Below are positions 26,606 through 34,603 of a DNA stretch of 64,000 bases, one piece after another. A program made the translations under genes and the position numbers. The DNA lies in the NCBI RefSeq assembly GCF_007830295.1, contig NZ_VLKC01000002.1:3536770-3600769 (forward strand). Direction: 5' to 3'. Under the pieces are notes generated by a model. The model was not told the DNA's origin and searched no databases. It was given only the letters and a program-made list of their open reading frames with translations. The DNA is from Sporomusa sp. KB1 (GTDB taxonomy: Bacteria > Bacillota > Negativicutes > Sporomusales > Sporomusaceae). Position 1 is the first letter of the stretch; every line of letters starts with the position of its first letter.

Positions 26606-27457
26606 ATGTCGTGTTCGTATTACGCGCCCCAACAGTTGGAAGAGCTGCTTGCTATTCTTGCCGAAAAAAAAGAGAAAGCTAAAGTTTTAGCAGGTGGCAC
26701 AGACTTAGTGATTGCTCTACAGGAGGGCAATCTGGACTATGACTACATTGTGGCGCTGCATAAAATTCCAGAATTAAAAGGCATTTCAATGAGTGGTGAT
26801 ACCATAGTAATTGGAGCAATGACAACCCACACAGAGGTTGAGCGGTCGCCCATAATTAACGCGAATGCCTTACTGTTGGCTCAAGCCGCGGCTTCCGTCG
26901 GTTCGCCACAAATCCGCAATGCCGGAACGATTGGCGGTAATATCTGCAATGCTTCTCCTGCTGCCGATACGATACCGGCTCTCATTGCTCTTGATGCTTC
27001 CGTAAAAATTGTATCTAAAGGCAGCGAGCGGAAAATGCCGCTCGAAGACCTGTTCTTGGGAATGGGCAAGACCAAACTGAGCTGTGATGAAGTTATTAAA
27101 GAAATTTCATTTAAAGCTCTTCCTGATGGTGCAGGCAGTATTTTTATTAAGCTAGCCCGCCGTAACGCACTGGCTATTTCCCGGATCAGTGTAGCCGCTA
27201 TAGTAGCAAGCAATGAGTATGTTACTGATTGCCGGATTGCTATGGGGGCTGTTGCGCCTAATCCTTTTCGATTACGCGGGGCAGAGCAGGCTTGGTTAGG
27301 CAGGACTGTTACTGCTGACAATCTCGATATCTGTGTAGAAGCTGCTTTTCAAGAAATTAGTGCAACATTAGGTCAACGAGCTTCGGCTATATATAAAAAG
27401 AGAGCCGGTAAAGCCTTGATTCGCCGGGCACTCAGTATCGCTTCCGGTCAAATGTGA
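26606..27457 (+). CDS. ndhF: Nicotinate dehydrogenase, FAD subunit
   Basis: A 283-residue FAD-binding subunit of the xanthine dehydrogenase family: AGGTDLVIAL, the FAD loop IRNAGTIGGNICNASPAADTIPALIALDA and the C-terminal CO-dehydrogenase flavoprotein domain. It passes electrons from the Fe-S subunit to NAD(P). Unusually it lies seven genes away from ndhS, at the end of the same unit. ATG 26606 is chosen because GGGGAG lies 9 bases before it. An 84-bp gap separates it from hmd without a visible promoter. A strong bidirectional terminator follows. Confidence 0.9.
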   Translation: MSCSYYAPQQLEELLAILAEKKEKAKVLAGGTDLVIALQEGNLDYDYIVALHKIPELKGISMSGDTIVIGAMTTHTEVERSPIINANALLLAQAAASVGSPQIRNAGTIGGNICNASPAADTIPALIALDASVKIVSKGSERKMPLEDLFLGMGKTKLSCDEVIKEISFKALPDGAGSIFIKLARRNALAISRISVAAIVASNEYVTDCRIAMGAVAPNPFRLRGAEQAWLGRTVTADNLDICVEAAFQEISATLGQRASAIYKKRAGKALIRRALSIASGQM

Positions 27458-27474
27458 CAATAGGAAAAGCAAAA

Positions 27475-27510
27475 AAGGTCATCCCTTGTTAATAACAAAG
27501 GATGACCTTA
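27475..27510. terminator. Bidirectional terminator between ndhF and lysR
   Basis: AAGGTCATCC(C)TTTGTT-type arms form a near-perfect 16-bp stem with an A run before and TT after; it ends the nicotinate unit on the plus strand and the LysR gene on the minus strand. Confidence 0.8.
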
Positions 27511-27524
27511 GAAATAATTGATAT

Positions 27525-28415
27525 CTATTTAAAATCGAGCAGGCTGTGATTGTTTAACCATGATTTTGTACACGCAATAAACTTCTTCACTGCCGGGGAG
27601 CAGTTTTTTAGTGAATAGGCGGCAATACCTATTTTGCGGTAATAGGATTGATCTAAGTATATGGTGCAAATATCTTCTGTATTGTTGGCTAGGAGCATTT
27701 CGGGAAGAATACTGATACCCAAGCCTTTATTTACCATGGATAGTATGGCCCGGCCTTCTGTTACTTCATATTTTTTTCTTAGATTTACTCCATTTTTACG
27801 CAAAATCCTTCCTAAATCATCGTAACTACCCCATTGTGGCATGATGAATTCTTCTTTTGCAATATCATCAAAATTCAATCTGGATTTTTGGGCTAGGGGA
27901 TGTCCGGGAGGCAGAATGAATAGCAACCGGTCTTTTTTTAGTGGCAGAACTTCATAGGTTTTCGTTGTTGGCAAAGAGACAAAGCCAAAATCAACACGGC
28001 CACTTTCTATCCAGTTCTCAATTTCATCGTAATTCCCATCAGACAACTCAACATCTATAAAAGGATGGTACCGATAAAATTGCGCAAAAATTCCGGGCAG
28101 CCATTGGCTGGAGACACTGGTAAAAGAACCGATACGCACTGTACCGATTTCTAAACCGTTGATGGCGGCCACTTCTTTTTTTAGGAGCTCGTTGTTGTGT
28201 AAAATCTCGCGTATAAATGGCAATAGATGTTCTCCATTGCTGGTTGGGACTACACCTGAGCGGCTCCGGGTAAGCAAAGGAAAGCCTAGTTCGCTCTCCA
28301 GGCTGGAAATAGTATGGCTAACAGCCGAGTGGGATAAATTAAGAGCTTCTGCCGCTTTGGACATACTGCCTAAGGTTACAATTGAATTAAAAACCTCGTA
28401 TTTATTCAAGCTCAA
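27525..28415 (-). CDS. LysR-family transcriptional regulator
   Basis: A 296-residue LysR-type regulator: N-terminal winged HTH (FNSIVTLGSMSKAAEALNLSHSAVSHTISSLE) and a C-terminal periplasmic-binding-like effector domain. The start is TTG 28415 with AGGAG upstream. A TATAAT at 28464-28469 (minus strand) may be its -10. It is divergent from the yqeB-activator pair and convergent with ndhF. Its location suggests a second layer of control, perhaps on the yqeB-activator pair, but its targets and ligand cannot be read from the sequence. Confidence 0.88.
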   Translation of the reverse strand: MSLNKYEVFNSIVTLGSMSKAAEALNLSHSAVSHTISSLESELGFPLLTRSRSGVVPTSNGEHLLPFIREILHNNELLKKEVAAINGLEIGTVRIGSFTSVSSQWLPGIFAQFYRYHPFIDVELSDGNYDEIENWIESGRVDFGFVSLPTTKTYEVLPLKKDRLLFILPPGHPLAQKSRLNFDDIAKEEFIMPQWGSYDDLGRILRKNGVNLRKKYEVTEGRAILSMVNKGLGISILPEMLLANNTEDICTIYLDQSYYRKIGIAAYSLKNCSPAVKKFIACTKSWLNNHSLLDFK

Positions 28416-28619
28416 AGCAATTCCACACTCCTATATGTTAGATGAAATATTCTGAACTACTGCATTATAAATATTCACTTCTCTTAAATCTAGTTTACAC
28501 CTATACTATGACATAAAGCAACAAGTTTTGCAGTAGCCATGAAAGGCTAAAAACGGATCGGTACAGATATTTTTCGGGTGTTGCAATGCAGTGAAAATAA
28601 GTTAGAAAGGTATGCAATT

Positions 28620-29495
28620 ATGAGAGATATAGTCATAGTGAAAGGTGGTGGTGACATAGCTACAGGCATTGCCAACCGCCTGTATCAAAGTCACTTCAAC
28701 GCAGTAATCCTGGAACTAGATAAGCCGACAGTTGTGCGCAGGACGGTAGCTTTTGCTCAGTCAGTCATTCAGAATTCGCCGGTGACAGTGGAAGGTGTGA
28801 CTGCTAAGGTGGTTACTCTTGATGAAGTGCATGAAGTATTGTCTAGCGGTCAAATTCCTGTGCTTTTGGCTTCAGAACCGTTTTTAGTAAAAAAGGTTAT
28901 TGACACACTTAAACCTGTGGCGGTAGTTGACGCGATTATCGCCAAGCGTAACCTTGGTACTCGAATCACTGATGCACCGGTAGTGATTGGTGTTGGACCT
29001 GGCTTTATTGCCGGGCTGGATGTACATGCCGTAGTGGAAACAAACCGGGGCCATGACTTAGGGAGAGTTATTTATCAGGGGGCAGCAAGTAATAATACTG
29101 GTATTCCGGGGAACGTGGGCGGTTTTACTATCGAACGGTTAATAAAGTCGCAAAATGCCGGCAAATTTGTTGGGTGCCGGGAAATCGGTGACCAAATGGC
29201 TGCCGGTGAAGTTGTCGGTTATATTGACGGCGTTCCTGTTAAAGTCGCGATTACCGGCATATTGCGCGGTTTACTGCAAACTGGCCTTACGGTTAAGTCT
29301 GGTATGAAATTAGGGGATATTGACCCCCGCTGCCGCCGTGAACATTGTTTTACTATATCTGATAAAGCCAGAGCAATTAGCGGCGGAGTGTTGGAAGCCC
29401 TGTTACATTGTAGGGGGAATAACAGAGCGTATATGGTCTCTAACTTACCAATGGACTGCAGTGGGATAAAAAGTAATTATTTCAATGGCGGGTGA
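28620..29495 (+). CDS. yqeB: YqeB-type protein of selenium-dependent molybdenum hydroxylases
   Basis: A 291-residue protein of the EF2563/YqeB family. It has a Rossmann-like start (VIVKGGGDIATGIANRL), VVDAIIAKRN, GVGPGFIAGLDVHAVVETNRGHDLG and GDIDPRCRREHC near the end. The family occurs with selenium-dependent molybdenum hydroxylases and is thought to act in cofactor maturation. Nicotinate dehydrogenase of E. barkeri carries labile selenium at molybdenum, so this gene supports a selenium-containing Ndh here. ATG 28620 is used (AGAAAGG RBS). Its stop lies within 5 bp of the activator start. Confidence 0.85.
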   Translation: MRDIVIVKGGGDIATGIANRLYQSHFNAVILELDKPTVVRRTVAFAQSVIQNSPVTVEGVTAKVVTLDEVHEVLSSGQIPVLLASEPFLVKKVIDTLKPVAVVDAIIAKRNLGTRITDAPVVIGVGPGFIAGLDVHAVVETNRGHDLGRVIYQGAASNNTGIPGNVGGFTIERLIKSQNAGKFVGCREIGDQMAAGEVVGYIDGVPVKVAITGILRGLLQTGLTVKSGMKLGDIDPRCRREHCFTISDKARAISGGVLEALLHCRGNNRAYMVSNLPMDCSGIKSNYFNGG

Positions 29496-29499
29496 AATA

Positions 29500-31095
29500 A
29501 TGGATAATAAAGAACTATTGGATCATCTGTATGCAGCGGTGCCTTTTATCGCTCGTATTACAGGGGGATTTGCCACTGTGACTGACAAAGCGGGGCGCAG
29601 GCTTAAAAGTGTTGATGCACATGGACAAGAAATAGATCAATACCAGGGTGAAGTGTATGAAATAGCCAGGAAGGCCGGTCAACAGCAGCAACCGGTATCT
29701 GGGGCATCGCAATTTATCGAAGAAGCCGAAGCCTGGGCGCTGCCGATTGGTGATTATGTGCTTTGCTGCAGCAACGTAGAGCGGATAGAACGTAATAATA
29801 AACTGCGTAAAGCATTATCGGAAGCGTTACCGATGATTGCCAAGGTCGCTGGCGGTGATGCCGTACTTTTTGACCAAGCTGGACGACGGTTAGAGACGGC
29901 AGACCATACAGGCTGTAGGAGCGAAAAGCTCATTGGAAAAATTAGTAAAGCCGCATATTCTGCCATGCAGGCCCAGAAGCCTGTTATCGGTGAGTCTATT
30001 TCCTTACATGGTGTTACTGCGGTACGTATTCCTATTACTGAGGAGTACGGTTTGGGGTTTAACAATCAAGCTATAGTATCCCAAAAACAAAAGCTGCTTA
30101 ATGAAGTTAAAAAATATCAGTATGCCAGATATACGCTAACAGATATTATCGGTCAGAGCGATGCTATTGAAAGGTGTAAAAATATTGTCAATTATGTGGC
30201 AAAAGGCATTTCTTCCGTTTTAGTTTATGGTGCTACCGGTACAGGCAAAGAACTGTTTGCCCAAGCAATCCATAATGCCAGTGATCGCAGTGATAAACCC
30301 TTTATCGCAATTAACTGTGGCGCCTTACCGTCTACGTTGATCGAAGCAAACCTATTTGGTTATGTGGATGGTTCATTTACCGGCGCCAAAAAAAACGGGA
30401 ATATAGGAGTTTTTGAGGCGGCAAATACAGGAACCGTATTTCTTGATGAAATAAGTGAAATGGATTGGGACTTACAGGCAAAACTATTGCGTGTAATTCA
30501 GGAGCGCGAGGTCACTCGAATAGGTAGTACGAAGCCAATTCCTATTAGTGTGCGCATTATATCTTCAACAAATAAAAATCTTCAACAGCTAATTGAAGAA
30601 AAACGTTTTCGCGAGGATTTATATTACCGTATTAATGTAATAGAACTTCGTGTTCCTTCATTGCGTGAAAGGGGTAAGGATATTTTACTCTTAGCTAATT
30701 ATTTTATCACTAAATACAATCCAGTATTTGGGAAAAATATCACTGAGATATCTCCGGAAGTATGTGATATTTTCCTGAGTTACCCATGGCCAGGCAACAT
30801 TCGGGAATTACAAAACTGTATTGAAAGTGCACTGAATATGGTGGATGTCGAAGAAAAAAGACTCGAGGCCTGCCATCTTCCTTCCCATCTTTATAATTCG
30901 TTGACGGCGCATAAAAAAGCGGTGAGCAGTGAAGACGACAATTTGGCAGTTATCTTGCGGGCTGCGGAAAAACAGGCTATTTTACGGGTGCTAAAGCAGG
31001 CGGACAATAACCGTTGTCATACGGCTCAGCGGCTTGGCGTTAGCAGTACTACTTTGTGGCGAAAGATGCGGGAATATAATATTCCCCTGACATAA
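29500..31095 (+). CDS. Sigma-54-dependent transcriptional activator
   Basis: A 531-residue enhancer-binding protein. The N-terminal sensor is internally duplicated: VPFIARITGGFATV..AGRRLK (about 14-36) and LPMIAKVAGGDAVL..AGRRLE (about 110-132). The AAA+ domain has Walker A GATGTGKE (244-251), a GSFTGA loop (291-296, in place of GAFTGA), Walker B GTVFLDEI and an R-finger region. A Fis-type HTH ends the protein (CHTAQRLGVSSTTLWRKMR). It lies between the three sigma-54 promoters and is the obvious activator for all of them, binding the TTKCA-N4-TGMAA sites. The ligand is probably nicotinate, a derivative or trigonelline (inference). ATG 29500 follows GGCGGGTGA. Confidence 0.92.
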   Translation: MDNKELLDHLYAAVPFIARITGGFATVTDKAGRRLKSVDAHGQEIDQYQGEVYEIARKAGQQQQPVSGASQFIEEAEAWALPIGDYVLCCSNVERIERNNKLRKALSEALPMIAKVAGGDAVLFDQAGRRLETADHTGCRSEKLIGKISKAAYSAMQAQKPVIGESISLHGVTAVRIPITEEYGLGFNNQAIVSQKQKLLNEVKKYQYARYTLTDIIGQSDAIERCKNIVNYVAKGISSVLVYGATGTGKELFAQAIHNASDRSDKPFIAINCGALPSTLIEANLFGYVDGSFTGAKKNGNIGVFEAANTGTVFLDEISEMDWDLQAKLLRVIQEREVTRIGSTKPIPISVRIISSTNKNLQQLIEEKRFREDLYYRINVIELRVPSLRERGKDILLLANYFITKYNPVFGKNITEISPEVCDIFLSYPWPGNIRELQNCIESALNMVDVEEKRLEACHLPSHLYNSLTAHKKAVSSEDDNLAVILRAAEKQAILRVLKQADNNRCHTAQRLGVSSTTLWRKMREYNIPLT

Positions 31096-31172
31096 AGAGC
31101 TATAAATGCAAAGGGAAGTATTGGCAGAGTATGGTATAAGATTAAAATATCATAAAAAATAGAAATTTTATG

Positions 31173-31210
31173 AAACAAACTGCCCAGGTTTACCCGGCAG
31201 TTTGTTTTTT
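31173..31210 (+). terminator. Terminator after the sigma-54 activator
   Basis: A perfect 12-bp stem (AAACAAACTGCC with its inverse) and an 11-base loop, followed by TTTTTT. A group II intron begins one or two bases after the T run. Confidence 0.9.
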
Positions 31211-31211
31211 A

Positions 31212-31865
31212 GTGCGCCCGGCATGGGCGCAGTCTAACGGGTGAAAGTCCCGAACATGCCCGGTAGCGGGAAATGTATAGCTAAAGCCAAGCGCGTCCAT
31301 CGCGAGGTGGAGTGTAAAGGAAGGCGGCGGCAAATCTCCGGCCTGACGAACAGAAACTGCATCAGGCACAAACTGAGGATAAGGCTGCTAAACAAGTCAA
31401 AGTCCAATAGCTACACAGAATTAGTTTGTGTAAATGCGGCAGGTAGATGGAGAGAAAGACTGCGTTCTTACCCGGGGAGGCCTCGCGGACGGTAAAAGCG
31501 TATTTGCAAGTGCCGGTTGAAACAAGATTTATCGTGAGGAATCAGATGAAGCCATACTAGCAGTACAGTCAACGGTACTGTGAAGGGCGGAACCCTTGGA
31601 GGTGATAGTAAATGAATGTTACCGGGGATCGGAACAGAGACGGCCGAAAACACTGTGAAAGCAGTGGCTGGCCGCAAAAGGATAGTGCGGAACACGAAAA
31701 ATATGCGGGAGTGCCTACTGGTTTAAGGATAACTGAAAACAACATCACCAATGCCGACAGACCAAGTCTGTTTGTGCATAAACATGGGAGGAGCCGTATA
31801 CCGAACGGTACGTACGGTTCTGTGGAAGGTCGGCTGACCCAATAAGGGTCAGCCTCCTATCCGAT
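31212..31865 (+). mobile_element. Group II intron without an encoded protein
   Basis: The element starts GTGCGCCCGGCATGGGCGC and continues with the GGGTGAAAGTCCC segment typical of domain I. Domain V is recognisable at 31791-31820 (GAGCCGTATA...TACGTACGGTTC). A domain VI hairpin follows (GGCTGACCC / GGGTCAGCC), and CTATCCGAT is the probable 3' end. No reverse-transcriptase frame is present; only a 78-codon frame with a good RBS remains at 31612, where the intron protein would begin. Insertion directly behind a terminator is the habit of bacterial class C introns. Domain V is 30 nt, shorter than the usual 34, so activity is uncertain. Confidence 0.85.
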
Positions 31866-31876
31866 TTGAAATACTG

Positions 31877-31890
31877 TTGCACTTATGAAA
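31877..31890. promoter_or_regulatory. Enhancer-like site 3a
   Basis: TTGCACTTATGAAA, TTGCA-N4-TGAAA, about 140 bp before the -24 element of the second pathway unit. Confidence 0.6.
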
Positions 31891-31894
31891 TGGT

Positions 31895-31908
31895 TTTCAA
31901 AATTGCAA
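31895..31908. promoter_or_regulatory. Enhancer-like site 3b
   Basis: TTTCAAAATTGCAA, TTTCA-N4-TGCAA, 18 bp centre to centre from site 3a and therefore nearly two helical turns away. Confidence 0.6.
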
Positions 31909-32029
31909 TAGCAAGGAAGCTAATGAATTTTTGCAACAATAACCCAGGTAACAGCTTCAACCGCTTATTTTTCAGGAATATCGATTAAAGTTATTGCCTG
32001 GAATTAGCGTTGAAATTGTTGTTTAATAA

Positions 32030-32047
32030 TTGGTACAGTTCTTGCAA
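32030..32047 (+). promoter_or_regulatory. Sigma-54 (-24/-12) promoter of the second pathway unit
   Basis: ATTGGTACAGTTCTTGCAAG: GG at 32032-32033 and GC at 32044-32045 with 10 bp between, 118 bp before the first gene. The 31866-32164 gap holds this promoter, the two enhancer-like sites and a 100-bp leader with no recognised motif. Confidence 0.8.
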
Positions 32048-32164
32048 GTATATTTTATAAAGTGTAAGCAGTGTGTACATTATTGGCTGAATGACTATTT
32101 ATTTATCATAAATGTCAGAGAGACTGCAATGCACTGGTAGATACAGTAAGAAAGGGTATGTGTT

Positions 32165-32833
32165 ATGAAAGATAATAAAACTTCCCAGGCGGCCATTGAC
32201 TATGATGCGAATGTTAATAAGACGATTCCACTGTACCATATGTTTCATGACGAAACGTTGGCTCTAGTTAAGGAAGCTATTTCTAAGCCGCAATCCTGGC
32301 TTGATACCGGATGCGGTACAGGAACGCTCTTGGAAAAGATAATTAAAGAATTTGGCCAATTAAGGATTGTAGCTGCAGATCCGGCAGAAGAAATGTTGAA
32401 GATTACGGCTGAAAAACTGAAAGAATCCGAAATAACCTATGTTTTATCAGGTAGCGAGGTGCTAGATTATCCTGAAAAATTTGATGTTGTTACCGCCATT
32501 ATGGCGCATCATTATTTAGATGAAGAAGGCCGTAGAAAAGGCACGCAAAATTGCTTCAATATGCTTAGGCAAGGGGGGATATATGTTACGTTTGAAACTA
32601 TTAAGCCCAATACCGAAGCCGCAATCCAAATCGGACTTAAACGCTGGCGTACTGCCCAAATTCGGAACGGAAAAAGACCGGATGCAGTAGATAAGCACAT
32701 CAGCCGGTATGGAAGTGAACTTTTGCCGATAACCATTGAAGCTCATCGAAAGTTGTTGAGTGAAACTGGATTTTCGACTGTTGAGGTTTTTTGGGTTTCT
32801 GGAATGCAAGCAGGCTTCTATGGCATTAAATAA
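32165..32833 (+). CDS. Class I SAM-dependent methyltransferase, unknown substrate
   Basis: A 222-residue protein with the Rossmann methyltransferase fold: motif I LDTGCGTGTLLEKI, an acidic end of strand 2 (AADPAEEML) and a post-motif FDVVTAIMAHHYLD. It resembles CmoA/UbiE-like methyltransferases. It is the first gene behind the second sigma-54 promoter and so belongs to the regulon, but it is not one of the known steps of nicotinate fermentation. Its role may be repair, removal of a dead-end intermediate, or methylation of a pathway compound. The distance to dmdA is 38 bp. Confidence 0.8.
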   Translation: MKDNKTSQAAIDYDANVNKTIPLYHMFHDETLALVKEAISKPQSWLDTGCGTGTLLEKIIKEFGQLRIVAADPAEEMLKITAEKLKESEITYVLSGSEVLDYPEKFDVVTAIMAHHYLDEEGRRKGTQNCFNMLRQGGIYVTFETIKPNTEAAIQIGLKRWRTAQIRNGKRPDAVDKHISRYGSELLPITIEAHRKLLSETGFSTVEVFWVSGMQAGFYGIK

Positions 32834-32841
32834 GCTTACTG

Positions 32842-32855
32842 TTGCAATTGTGAAA
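32842..32855. promoter_or_regulatory. Enhancer-like motif just before dmdA
   Basis: TTGCAATTGTGAAA fits TTGCA-N4-TGAAA but lies inside the unit, 16 bp before the dmdA start and without a -24/-12 promoter close by. It may be chance or a roadblock site. Confidence 0.3.
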
Positions 32856-32871
32856 TAAAGGGGAGTTGCAC

Positions 32872-34077
32872 ATGAATTTTATTGAGAAGTATTTGGCAAA
32901 AGCGGCAGGTTTAGAAACAGTAACGGCGGGCCAGGAGATAAGATGTAAGGTAGATTTGGTTGCCGCGCACGATGTTACCGGGCCAATGGCTATTCAACAA
33001 TTCGAGCAGATTGGCATTGACCATGTTTTTGATCCCCATAAGGTAGTCATGGTGATTGACCATATCTTCCCTGCAGCTACAGTGCAAGCCAAGACGATGC
33101 ATTGGATATTGAAAGACTTTGCCCAAAAATATGGTATAACTTTATATGATAAAGGGCAGGGCGTCATTCATCAGGTGTTGTCGGAAAGCCATCGGCTGCA
33201 GCCCGGACAAATTTTGGTAGGTGCTGACTCTCATACCTGTACGGCCGGCGGTTATGGTGTTATTGCTATCCCGGTTGGGTCTACCGAACTAGCTGCAGCG
33301 ATGGCAACTGGGACGATTGATCTCGAAGTGCCGCCAGTAGTTGAGGTTCATATGACTGGACAGATTAAACCCTATGTCAGCGGTAAGGATATTGTCCTTA
33401 CGCTAATTAAACGTTTTGGCGTTGATGGTCTTACTGATAAGGCCGTAATCTTCACTGGGCAGGGGATTGCCGGCATCAGTATAGAGGAGCGGATGACTAT
33501 CTGTAACATGGGAATTGAAATGGGGGCAATGATAGCTTGCTTTAGTGAGGAAGCAAAAGCCAATTGTGTCGCAGAAAGTGTTGAGCTGTCCCTAAACGAA
33601 ATAGTAGCAGTAGCTGCTTGTCCCCATTCTCCGGCAAACGTCCGGCCTGTAGCTGAACTCGGTGACGTAGCGGTAACGCAGGTTGTTGTGGGCAGTTGTA
33701 CAAACGGGCGTCTCAATGACATTGAAAAAGTAGTCAATGTATTAAAATACCATAAAGTTCATCCGGATGTAAACCTATTGATTATTCCTGCATCGAAAAA
33801 CATAGTAGATAGTATGGAAGAGGCTGGATGGTGCCGGATTTTACGCGATGCCGGTGCTGTAATAGCAAATCCCGGCTGCGGACCCTGCTTTGGTGCGCAT
33901 CAGGGATTAGGAACTGAGCGTGATGTGATAGTATCGACTACCAATCGAAATTTCCCTGGACGCATGGGACATCGTACAGCCAATATATACTTGACTTCTC
34001 CTGCAACAGCAGCGGAAACAGCTGTACGCGGTAAAATCACCAGTCCGGGAACTTTATCGCAATGGGGGGTGATATAA
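32872..34077 (+). CDS. dmdA: 2,3-Dimethylmaleate hydratase, large subunit
   Basis: A 401-residue protein of the aconitase/isopropylmalate isomerase family. Fe-S cysteines lie in VVGSCTNGR and NPGCGPCFG; the early AHDVTGPMAI and GADSHTCTAGGYG blocks are conserved. E. barkeri DmdA and DmdB hydrate dimethylmaleate to (2R,3S)-2,3-dimethylmalate. LeuC-type isomerases are the close alternative, but no leucine genes are nearby and the next genes are pathway enzymes. ATG 32872 follows GGGGAG. The small-subunit gene starts 1 bp after its stop. Confidence 0.9.
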   Translation: MNFIEKYLAKAAGLETVTAGQEIRCKVDLVAAHDVTGPMAIQQFEQIGIDHVFDPHKVVMVIDHIFPAATVQAKTMHWILKDFAQKYGITLYDKGQGVIHQVLSESHRLQPGQILVGADSHTCTAGGYGVIAIPVGSTELAAAMATGTIDLEVPPVVEVHMTGQIKPYVSGKDIVLTLIKRFGVDGLTDKAVIFTGQGIAGISIEERMTICNMGIEMGAMIACFSEEAKANCVAESVELSLNEIVAVAACPHSPANVRPVAELGDVAVTQVVVGSCTNGRLNDIEKVVNVLKYHKVHPDVNLLIIPASKNIVDSMEEAGWCRILRDAGAVIANPGCGPCFGAHQGLGTERDVIVSTTNRNFPGRMGHRTANIYLTSPATAAETAVRGKITSPGTLSQWGVI

Positions 34078-34078
34078 A

Positions 34079-34579
34079 ATGAGTATAATAAAAGGTCGTG
34101 TCTGGATATTTGATGATAATGTAGATACTGACCAAATACTGCCTGGTTATGCAATGGCAGAGGATTTTTCCACACTTTCCCGTTATGCTATGGCTGGCAG
34201 CAAAATTCCCGATTTTCCCAAACTAGTGCAGCAAGGCGATATTATTGTTGCCGGTAAGAACTTCGGTTGTGGCTCTAGCAGGGAGCAGGCTCCTGTAGCC
34301 TTAAAAGAGGCGAAAGTAAGTCTGATTATTGCTTCGTCGTTTGCTCGCATTTTTCGTCGCAATTCTATTAATATCGGCCTGCCGGTCATGCTTGCCGACA
34401 TTCGGGACTGCGTTAGACAGGGGGACGTGATTGAGGTTGATATCGAACAAGGCACCATTTGCCTAGGAGACCAAACCCTAGCCGGCAAAGCGTTATCTAA
34501 TAACATACTGATGACAATTAAGGCTGGCGGATTAATAAACCGGGTGCGACAAGAATTGAAATTGGGAAATTTTAACTAA
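34079..34579 (+). CDS. dmdB: 2,3-Dimethylmaleate hydratase, small subunit
   Basis: A 166-residue swivel domain of the aconitase family: FDDNVDTDQILPGYAM and the substrate-binding loop GKNFGCGSSREQAPVALK. It completes the active site of DmdA. RBS GGGGGTGATA lies at the end of dmdA. Length and motifs match LeuD-type small subunits in general; pathway context gives the specific name. Confidence 0.9.
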   Translation: MSIIKGRVWIFDDNVDTDQILPGYAMAEDFSTLSRYAMAGSKIPDFPKLVQQGDIIVAGKNFGCGSSREQAPVALKEAKVSLIIASSFARIFRRNSINIGLPVMLADIRDCVRQGDVIEVDIEQGTICLGDQTLAGKALSNNILMTIKAGGLINRVRQELKLGNFN

Positions 34580-34603
34580 CTCAAGCAGGAGGTGCCAGGC
34601 AAA

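Noticed and set aside
31241..31495. 84-codon frame in the group II intron
   Set aside because: It lies in the structured RNA domains of the intron and has no protein family match.
31612..31845. 78-codon frame with a good RBS in the intron
   Set aside because: It reads through domains V and VI and shows no reverse-transcriptase motif; at most the truncated start of the intron protein.
32872..34579. LeuC/LeuD (leucine biosynthesis)
   Set aside because: Motifs alone allow it, but the genes sit in a nicotinate fermentation unit with no other leu gene.
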